Positions 6,801 through 12,286 of a DNA stretch of 12,286 nt are shown one piece after another. Each line of letters opens with the position of its first letter. Position 1 is the first letter of the stretch. The stretch is from DAXETY01 sp051155755 (GTDB taxonomy: Bacteria; Desulfobacterota; Desulfobacteria; Desulfobacterales; SG8-13), in NCBI GenBank assembly GCA_051155755.1, contig DAXETY010000084.1, positions 1 through 12,286 on the forward strand, in the 5' to 3' direction. The notes under the pieces were generated by a model. That model ran no database searches and had not been told where the DNA came from. It saw only the letters and a program-made list of their open reading frames with translations. Position numbers and translations under genes: made by a program.

Positions 6801-6821
6801 GCGCTTTTGCCATCAAAGCGC
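6801..6821 (-). terminator. weak hairpin just after the histidine kinase stop
   Basis: GCGCTTT (minus strand, 6821-6815) and AAAGCGC (6807-6801) form a 7-bp stem with a 7-nt loop beginning at the kinase stop codon. A run of seven T residues (minus strand, 6781-6775) lies 19 nt further on, too far for a canonical intrinsic terminator. It may reduce read-through into the rhodanese gene 200 bp downstream. Confidence 0.25.
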
Positions 6822-9506
6822 TCAGCGCTCCGGCGAGTGCAGGATTCTCCGCAAGGCCTCCCCGATCTCCTGAATCTGGAACGGCTTGGAGACCACCTCC
6901 CGGAATCCGAACGCACGGGGATCGGCCATGACCGGATCATTGGAGTACCCGCTGCTCACGACGCCCCGCACGTGCGGGTCGATTTCCTGGAGGTGGCGGA
7001 TTGCCTCCCTGCCCCCCATGCCCCCAGGAATGGTCAGATCCAAAATGACGGCATCGCAGGGCGTGCCCGAAGCCATCGCGTCTCGATAAACCTCCAGTGC
7101 CTCGCGGCCCTCCCGGGTCAGCACAACTTCGTAGCCCAAAAGCTCCAACATCTTTTTCAACACATCCCGCACCAGGGTTTCGTCGTCCATGACCAGGATC
7201 TTTCCCTGCCCGGACAGCGGCGATGCCCGGGGGACCGTTTCCGGCCTCCGGTCCGTTTCGGCTGCCGGCAGCACCAGGCAGAATTCCGAGCCTTTTCCCA
7301 GTTCGGAGTTCACGCTGAGCCGCCCGCTGTGCTTTTCGACAATCGAATGGGACACGGCCAGCCCCAGGCCACTGCCCTTTTGCTTGGTGGTGAAATAGGG
7401 GTCGAAGATCCGCTGCAGGTGCTCTCTGGCAATTCCCATCCCCTGGTCGCGGATCGACACCCGGACGTAACGACCGGGAGACAGTGAAAAGGCATTTCCG
7501 GGCGGGAGCACCAGATTCGCCGACTCGATGGTGATGACACCGCCACCGGGCATTGCCTGATCCGCATTGAGGACCAGATTATTGATCACCTGTGCAATTT
7601 GGCCGCCGTCGATTTCGACACTCCACAAATCTTCTGGAAACTGACAGTCGCAGCGAACGTTCGATCCGCGCAAGGTGAAATGGGCGGCATCGGAAATCAG
7701 ATCGGCGATTTGCAGAATTTCTTTGACCGGTTTTCCACCTTTGGAAAAGGTCAACAGCTGCTGGGTCAGTTCCTTGGCCCGCATGGCGGCTTTTTGCATT
7801 TCGTCCAGCCGTTCGCCGACGTCTTCACCGGTTTCCTGGTAAAGTCGCAGCAGAGAAATGTTGCCGACGATAGCGGTTAAGAAGTTATTGAAATCGTGAG
7901 CGATGCCGCCGGCGAGCACACCTATGGATTCCAGCTTTTGAACTTTATGCAGTTCCATTTCCATCCGGCGCTTATCGGTGATGTCCCGCCCAATGGATTG
8001 AAACTCCACCAGGTGCCCGTTTCGATCGAACAGGGCCCGATCGGTCCATTCCTGCCAGCCCTGGCCGCCATCGGGTGCCTCCACCATATGTTCGTAGGTC
8101 ACCGTCGGACGATCCGGTCCCAGCGCAGTAAAATGTTCCCGCACTCTGGGGCGATTCGTTTCGGACAAAAAACGAAAAAAATTTTCGCCCAGAAGCTCGC
8201 TGCGGCCTTTTTGGAAGTAGTTGCAATAGGCGCTGTTCACAAACGTCAAGGTGCCGTCCGGCAGAAAACGGCAGACCATGGCCGGCATGTCTTCCACCAC
8301 GCTGCGGTACCTTCGCTCGCTGTCTCTCAAGGCGGCTTCGGTCCGATAGCGTTGCAGCGCGCTGCCGATAATATCGGAGACCACCTGCAGCAGGGCGACG
8401 TCTTCCCGACGCCAGGGTCCGGTTTTCCGGGTATCGTCGAAACCGATGAATCCCTTGACGACGCCGTCGATTTTCATGGGGACCAGAATCAGGGATTGAA
8501 TTTCCTGCAGCTCGAAGATGGCCTTTTCGTTGGCCGCTTCCGGGGGCAGCGTTGCAACCTGTTCGATTTCGACAATCTGTCCACCCAGCAGTTTGGGAAT
8601 CACCCACGGAAACGCTGCCATCTCGAGATCCTGCAATCGGTCGATCTGTGGTAGCACTTCTCCGGCACACCATTCATGCGTATTGCTCAGGGCGTGATGA
8701 ATCAAATCGAACTGAAACACGTAGGCGCGGCTTTTGCGACTGAACGTACCGATATCGGACAGGGCGTGATCGATGTCGGCATTGACGTCATCGGAGGTGA
8801 CAAAGCGGGATGAAATCACCGACACGATCTTTTCGAAGCTCAAACGCCGCTGCAGGGCCTGCGCCGTCTGATCGCGCTCCCACAGCTCGTCCTGCAGGTG
8901 GGCATGGCTCATGGCGTTTTTCAGGACCAGGGATGCGATTTCGGCAAACTGAAGCAGAATTTCGCGGCTGTCGAGGTCAAAGGTCCGACCCGCTTCGAAA
9001 TGGGCCAGACCGAGCACCCCCACCACCCGTTCATCCACGATCAAGGGAACGCCCAGTGTGGCCTTCATACCGTCGAATCGCGGGTCCGATACGCGTCCGG
9101 GCCAGTTGCCGTAATCATCCACCGAATCGCATTCCCGGCTCTGAAATATTTTGCCCGCCAGACCGGCACCGGGATCGACTCGAAAACCGATGGCAGATTT
9201 CATTTTTCCGGCGCCGATCTTCAACTCCAGCATGTTGGTTTGCGGGTCGTAGAGGTGCAGGTAGCCGTGCTTCGTTCCGGCCAGTGCACACGCCCGGGCC
9301 AGTATCGCTTCCAACAGTTCGCTCATTTCTTCACGACGCAACAGGCCCACGGCGGTCTCATAAATGGCCGTGCGATAATTTCGCTCGCGAGTCAGATGGT
9401 TTTCGAGTCGCCGGAGATCTTCCTGAAACGAAGGTGGGCGGATAGCTTCCGTATCGAGCTTCGAAGCCTTTGGTGAGGTTTTTTCAAGATACGTTTTCCG
9501 GGGCAT
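6822..9506 (-). CDS. soluble GAF-GAF-PAS hybrid sensor histidine kinase with C-terminal receiver
   Basis: An 894-residue cytoplasmic hybrid kinase without membrane segments. In order: a GAF domain (about 50-210, with GAGLAGKIF and LGVPLIVDERVVGVLGLA), a second divergent GAF (about 225-400, ending in SLILVPMKIDGVVKGFIGFDD), a PAS domain (about 405-520, with MVCRFLPDGTLTFVN), a HisKA dimer/phosphoacceptor region with AGGIAHDFNN (H537), an HATPase domain (NLVLNADQA with N647; DQGMGIA; FTTKQKGSGLGLAVSHSIV), and a receiver domain (DDE near the start, phosphoacceptor D823 in VILDLTIPGGMGG, Lys in VSKPFQ). The H-box wording is typical of kinases acting with an attached or separate receiver. No DNA-binding output is present, so a phosphotransfer partner lies elsewhere. 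Start at 9506: GGAAGG is 7 nt upstream; the frame stays open to 9731, but those residues have no domain character. The signal is unknown. Confidence 0.93.
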   Translation of the reverse strand: MPRKTYLEKTSPKASKLDTEAIRPPSFQEDLRRLENHLTRERNYRTAIYETAVGLLRREEMSELLEAILARACALAGTKHGYLHLYDPQTNMLELKIGAGKMKSAIGFRVDPGAGLAGKIFQSRECDSVDDYGNWPGRVSDPRFDGMKATLGVPLIVDERVVGVLGLAHFEAGRTFDLDSREILLQFAEIASLVLKNAMSHAHLQDELWERDQTAQALQRRLSFEKIVSVISSRFVTSDDVNADIDHALSDIGTFSRKSRAYVFQFDLIHHALSNTHEWCAGEVLPQIDRLQDLEMAAFPWVIPKLLGGQIVEIEQVATLPPEAANEKAIFELQEIQSLILVPMKIDGVVKGFIGFDDTRKTGPWRREDVALLQVVSDIIGSALQRYRTEAALRDSERRYRSVVEDMPAMVCRFLPDGTLTFVNSAYCNYFQKGRSELLGENFFRFLSETNRPRVREHFTALGPDRPTVTYEHMVEAPDGGQGWQEWTDRALFDRNGHLVEFQSIGRDITDKRRMEMELHKVQKLESIGVLAGGIAHDFNNFLTAIVGNISLLRLYQETGEDVGERLDEMQKAAMRAKELTQQLLTFSKGGKPVKEILQIADLISDAAHFTLRGSNVRCDCQFPEDLWSVEIDGGQIAQVINNLVLNADQAMPGGGVITIESANLVLPPGNAFSLSPGRYVRVSIRDQGMGIAREHLQRIFDPYFTTKQKGSGLGLAVSHSIVEKHSGRLSVNSELGKGSEFCLVLPAAETDRRPETVPRASPLSGQGKILVMDDETLVRDVLKKMLELLGYEVVLTREGREALEVYRDAMASGTPCDAVILDLTIPGGMGGREAIRHLQEIDPHVRGVVSSGYSNDPVMADPRAFGFREVVSKPFQIQEIGEALRRILHSPER

Positions 9507-9906
9507 GAACTTGCCTTCCATGGGGGTGCAAGGACCGGTCGAAGCCGGTCGGTGGTATCTTTTGACGCCGTTCCATACGGACCCTCGTTGGAGCGGCTTC
9601 CGAGTGCATATAATTGCATTCGCGCGCGAATCCGGCGGCAGTAGATATAAAGTGGAAGGCACTCGGATGCGATCCTTCGACTTCGGCCTACGGCCGAAAA
9701 CCAAGAAGCCTCCCACTTGGCGCGTGGTCATGGACCCGATTTCCGTCTTCTTTTATATGAAAAGATAAATTCACTTGTAAAGACCGCAGTCCAAATCCTC
9801 GCTGCCGCTTGGCAGGCGCCGGCTGCTGACAAACAATTCAGTTGACAAGCAACTTTGCCCCGTGAAAGTATTTTTCGTGCATAAAAACCAACATCTCTGA
9901 ACCGCT
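9507..9906. other. divergent intergenic region upstream of the histidine kinase and aroK
   Basis: A 400-bp stretch without a credible gene. The half next to the kinase holds a cluster of inverted repeats (annotated separately). The half next to aroK is AT-rich, with TTTTATATGAAAAGATAAAT near 9750-9770. A perfect -35 hexamer TTGACA lies at 9842-9847, but the best -10-like hexamer, TATTTT (9869-9874), is 21 nt away, so the aroK promoter is uncertain. No tRNA cloverleaf was found. Confidence 0.5.
9599..9718 (-). repeat. nested inverted repeats in the presumed 5' leader of the histidine kinase
   Basis: Four elements are present. TCCGAGTGC (9599-9607) is complementary to GCACTCGGA (9659-9667). 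AAGTGGAAGGC (9650-9660) pairs over 11 bp with 9708-9718 in minus-strand RNA, the single variant pair being G-U in that strand. TTCGGCC/GGCCGAA (9682-9688 and 9692-9698) makes a tight hairpin inside that stem. ATTCGCGCGCGAAT (9618-9631) is a perfect 14-bp palindrome. The first two stems share bases 9659-9660, so they cannot both be complete. This could be a structured leader, an operator region or remains of a small palindromic element. Confidence 0.4.
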
Positions 9907-10443
9907 ATGACGAAACCAAATATCATATTAACCGGATTCATGGGCACCGGGAAAAGCTCCGTGGGACGGCGCCTGGCAGTGCTTCTGGACTATGCATTCA
10001 TCGATACCGATGAATGCATCGAAACCCGCTGCGGGAAAACCGTAACCGCCATTTTCCAGGAAGACGGCGAACCCGTTTTCCGGGAGATGGAGGCTGCAAT
10101 GGCCCGGGAACTGGCCGGCCGGCAAGGACTGGTGATCGCCACCGGCGGACGCCTGATGCTGGACCCGACCAATGCCGCCGTCCTGAGCCGCAACGGCAAG
10201 GTGTTCTGCCTGACGGCCGCGCCCGGCGAAATCCTGGCCCGAGTCTCCGGCGACGACGTTCGGCGCCGACCGCTGCTCGACGCGGTCGATCCAATGACGC
10301 GGATCGAAGTGCTGCTGCGCCGGCGTCAGCAGGGATATCGCCGGTTTCCGCAAGTGGAAACAACCGGAAAATCCGAAGCGGAAGTCACCCGGGAGTTGAT
10401 CGACAGGCTTCGAAAGGATTCGGAATTTCGCCTGCCGCAGTAA
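9907..10443 (+). CDS. aroK: shikimate kinase
   Basis: A 178-residue P-loop kinase that phosphorylates the 3-hydroxyl of shikimate using ATP, the fifth shikimate-pathway step, in the cytoplasm. Seen are the Walker A motif GFMGTGKSS (10-18), FIDTD with substrate-site D33/D35, GEPVFRE with R59, an arginine-rich lid (VRRRPLLD) and the RRRQQGY block near residue 145. The length is normal. One oddity: the shikimate-contacting Gly-Gly-Gly motif reads G80-G81-R82, because codon 82 is CGC, not a glycine codon. If the base call is right, the third glycine is lost. ATG at 9907 is placed directly before the P-loop strand; no strong ribosome-binding site precedes it. It heads a set with the lyase-like gene (39-bp gap) and aroD. 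Confidence 0.93.
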   Translation: MTKPNIILTGFMGTGKSSVGRRLAVLLDYAFIDTDECIETRCGKTVTAIFQEDGEPVFREMEAAMARELAGRQGLVIATGGRLMLDPTNAAVLSRNGKVFCLTAAPGEILARVSGDDVRRRPLLDAVDPMTRIEVLLRRRQQGYRRFPQVETTGKSEAEVTRELIDRLRKDSEFRLPQ

Positions 10444-10482
10444 ACCCTGAAAATCAGACCCAAACAGAATTTAAGTCGGACA

Positions 10483-11424
10483 ATGGCAGCGACCTCAAAA
10501 AGACCATCGATGGAAGCCGAAAAGGAAGGCGAAACGCTGCTGCTCGAAGACCAGGCGCTTCGGGACGGGCTGCAGATGGAATCGCGGCAGTTTACGCTGA
10601 CGGAGAAGCTGCAACTTTTTGAACTGTTGAAAAGCGCCGGCTTTCAGCGGGTGCAGGTGGGATCCTTCGTTCACCCCGCAGTGGTCCCCCAGATGGCGGA
10701 TACCGATGCATTGATTCAACGGATCGGCAACGATCCGAAAACCGTGGTTTCCGCCCTGATTCTCAACGACCGCGGGCTGGATCGTGCCGCAGCCTGCGGT
10801 GTGCGCCACGTGACTCTGTCGGTTTCGGTCAGCGACACCCACAGCCGCAAAAACACCGGACAGCCGGCAGCCGCGGCACTGGCTTCCATGCTTGCCCTCA
10901 TTCGCCGCGCACTGGATAGCGGGCTGCAGGTGCGGGCCGGCCTGCAATGTGTATTCGGTTGTGTTTACGAAGGCAAAATCGCCGAAGACGCCGTTCTTTC
11001 GGCCGCCGAAGCCATGGCCGCGGCCGGAGCGGCGGAAATCAACCTGGCCGATACCACGGGAATGGCCCATCCCCTGGCCGTCCGGCGCCTGATCGCCGGA
11101 TTATGCAAAGAACTGCCCGGGGTGCGTCTGTCGCTTCACCTCCACGACACCCGCGGCCTGGGCCTGGCCAACATGTTCGCCGGCTACGAGAGCGGCATCC
11201 GGTCCTTTGACGTCTGTGTGGGCGGACTCGGGGGCTGTCCGTTTGTGAAAGGCGCGGCGGGTAACGTTCCGGCTGAAGACGCGGTCCACATGTTCGAATC
11301 CATGGGCATTGCAACCGGCATCGACCTGACGGTTGTATGCCGGACGGTGGCCTACCTGGAAGAGAAACTAGGCCGCCGACTGCCCGGACACATGCAACGC
11401 GTGTTGGAACACGGACTGCCATGA
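10483..11424 (+). CDS. HMG-CoA lyase-like DRE-TIM metallolyase
   Basis: A 313-residue TIM-barrel lyase of the HMGL-like family. HMG-CoA lyase cleaves 3-hydroxy-3-methylglutaryl-CoA to acetyl-CoA and acetoacetate, using a divalent metal, in leucine or ketone-body metabolism. Diagnostic residues are present: RDGLQME with R27 and D28 (commonly RDGLQNE), VGSFVHP (about 59-65), NTGQ, HLHDTRG with metal ligands H219 and H221, and GGLGGCPFVKGAAGN with catalytic-loop C252 and N261. The GGCPF motif points to HMG-CoA lyase more than to isopropylmalate or homocitrate synthases, which lack that cysteine. Length matches bacterial HMG-CoA lyases (about 300). The true acyl-CoA substrate could differ. It sits between aroK and aroD, and its TGA overlaps the aroD ATG as ATGA. 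The start at 10483 has only a weak ribosome-binding site; Met10 is an alternative. Confidence 0.88.
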   Translation: MAATSKRPSMEAEKEGETLLLEDQALRDGLQMESRQFTLTEKLQLFELLKSAGFQRVQVGSFVHPAVVPQMADTDALIQRIGNDPKTVVSALILNDRGLDRAAACGVRHVTLSVSVSDTHSRKNTGQPAAAALASMLALIRRALDSGLQVRAGLQCVFGCVYEGKIAEDAVLSAAEAMAAAGAAEINLADTTGMAHPLAVRRLIAGLCKELPGVRLSLHLHDTRGLGLANMFAGYESGIRSFDVCVGGLGGCPFVKGAAGNVPAEDAVHMFESMGIATGIDLTVVCRTVAYLEEKLGRRLPGHMQRVLEHGLP

Positions 11425-12218
11425 AACGCCTGCGCCTTCAATGTGTTCGCAAGATCACGATCCGAAACCGGATCATCGGCGGTGCGGAACCGCTGATCTG
11501 TCTGCCCCTGATGGCATCCGATGCCGATGCCCTGTATGAACAGGCCGCGCAGACCGCCGCCCTGCGGCCCGATCTGGTCGAATGGCGGTTGGACCGGTTC
11601 GATGCCGCCCAAGATGTACAGGCGGTGAGTCAACACTTGGCGAAGCTGCGCCGAATCCTGGCGGAAATCCCTTTGATCTTTACCTGCCGCGCTTTTAAAG
11701 AAGGCGGTTTCCGTCGGCTCGATCCACCCGTCCGCCTTGAGATCAACCACGCGGCCCTGGCTTCTGGGCACGTGGACCTGATCGATACGGAAATGTCCAA
11801 TGGTACGCAGTGGATTCGGGAATTAAAAGATGCCTGTCGCAAGGCCGGGGTAGCATTGATCCTGTCCTATCACAATTTCGATGCCACCCCCGAGGAAGCC
11901 TTTCTCGTCGATCGGCTGGTCGCCGCACAGCAACTGGGCGCCGACATCGCCAAGGTGGCGGTCATGCCCGCCGGATTCGGGGACGTATTGACCCTTCTGC
12001 GCGCCACTTTCAGGGCCCGTAGCGAACACCTGGAGATTCCAATGATCACCATCTCCATGGAGGCACACGGAGCGCTTTCCCGGATCGTGGGCGGGCTGTT
12101 CGGCTCCGATATTACCTTTGCCTTCGGCACCATCGGTTCAGCCTCCGGCCAGGTTCCCATCGAATCGCTGCGAAAAGCCTGGGACGCGCTGGGGACCCGG
12201 CCGGAATCTACAACCTAA
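11421..12218 (+). CDS. aroD: type I 3-dehydroquinate dehydratase
   Basis: A 265-residue class I dehydroquinase, which dehydrates 3-dehydroquinate to 3-dehydroshikimate through a Schiff base (third shikimate-pathway step). Catalytic and binding features are DLVEWRLD (51-58), FTCRAFKEGG with R90, DLIDTE (119-124), SYHNF with H151, DIAKVAV with Schiff-base K178, and ISMEAHGALSR with R221, followed by FGSDITFAFG and SASGQVP (family usually SAPGQ). The length is usual (about 250). ATG at 11421 was chosen because it overlaps the upstream stop as ATGA and starts at the family's N-terminus; the frame is open back to 11337, but that stretch lies wholly inside the lyase gene and is unrelated. Translational coupling to the lyase gene is likely. 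Its class I type implies a separate shikimate dehydrogenase elsewhere, since no fused domain is present. Confidence 0.95.
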   Translation: MKRLRLQCVRKITIRNRIIGGAEPLICLPLMASDADALYEQAAQTAALRPDLVEWRLDRFDAAQDVQAVSQHLAKLRRILAEIPLIFTCRAFKEGGFRRLDPPVRLEINHAALASGHVDLIDTEMSNGTQWIRELKDACRKAGVALILSYHNFDATPEEAFLVDRLVAAQQLGADIAKVAVMPAGFGDVLTLLRATFRARSEHLEIPMITISMEAHGALSRIVGGLFGSDITFAFGTIGSASGQVPIESLRKAWDALGTRPESTT

Positions 12219-12286
12219 AATTTAGTTACAAATTAAAAATTTAGATGTGATCGGCATCGCTTTTAGGTTTTCACTGGTAGTCGGCG

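Noticed and set aside
8810..9476. Plus-strand open frames opposite the histidine kinase N-terminal domains
   Set aside because: Antisense to clear GAF-domain coding sequence and without motifs or ribosome-binding sites.
9507..9731. N-terminal extension of the histidine kinase to an upstream ATG
   Set aside because: The 75 extra residues have no domain character, overlap the inverted-repeat region and lack a ribosome-binding site; ATG 9506 has GGAAGG at good spacing.
11337..11420. N-terminal extension of aroD
   Set aside because: It lies wholly inside the lyase gene in another frame and is unrelated to dehydroquinase; the ATGA overlap start is the natural one.
12219..12286. AT-rich tail after aroD with repeated AAATTTAG
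   Set aside because: Too short and simple to assign; no gene start, and no stem strong enough to call a terminator before the window ends.

Overview
The window reads as a stretch of chromosomal backbone from a moderately GC-rich Gram-negative bacterium, most likely a deltaproteobacterium (Desulfobacterota, Desulfobacterales-like). That placement is inference. It rests on a FadL-type outer-membrane protein, a DsrE-family sulfur carrier, an apparent selenoprotein, an IspH fused to a UbiA-like membrane domain, and type I dehydroquinase beside shikimate kinase. No phage, IS, CRISPR, tRNA or rRNA was seen.

Layout: (1) 1-243, the 3' end of a NYN-domain (YacP-like) protein with a basic tail. (2) 464-2194, IspH fused to a UbiA-like prenyltransferase domain, convergent with plsY (2257-2898, minus). 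(3) A small Smr-domain protein (2925-3206, plus), whose start lies 26 bp from that of plsY and whose stop overlaps that of a minus-strand Nudix hydrolase (3203-3817). (4) A roughly 390-bp divergent intergenic region, then a FadL/OmpP1-family outer-membrane protein (4209-5429), preceded by an extended Shine-Dalgarno tract and a possible 22-codon leader ORF. (5) A hairpin-rich spacer, then a DsrE/DsrF/DrsH-like protein (5668-6111). (6) On the minus strand, a rhodanese-like lipoprotein (6211-6621) that reads full length only if two in-frame UGA codons are translated. (7) A soluble GAF-GAF-PAS hybrid histidine kinase with a C-terminal receiver (6822-9506, minus) and a structured upstream region. 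(8) A plus-strand set: shikimate kinase (9907-10443), an HMG-CoA-lyase-like DRE-TIM metallolyase (10483-11424) and type I 3-dehydroquinate dehydratase (11421-12218), the last two overlapping by ATGA.

The main result is the rhodanese. UGA codons 93 and 95 fall exactly where this family carries its Cys-x-Cys-Pro-Asn-Glu active site, the protein continues in frame with a well-conserved rhodanese C-terminus, and a bacterial SECIS-like hairpin (7-bp stem, AGGUU loop) lies 14 nt after the second UGA. It is best read as a membrane-anchored Sec-Ala-Sec rhodanese, not a pseudogene. The convergent DsrE-family neighbour suggests a role in sulfur (or selenium) trafficking.

Functionally the window joins isoprenoid synthesis and possible prenyl transfer (IspH-UbiA), phospholipid synthesis (PlsY), hydrophobic-compound uptake (FadL), sulfur transfer (DsrE-like, rhodanese), two-component sensing, and the shikimate pathway with an acyl-CoA lyase-like enzyme inserted between two shikimate genes.
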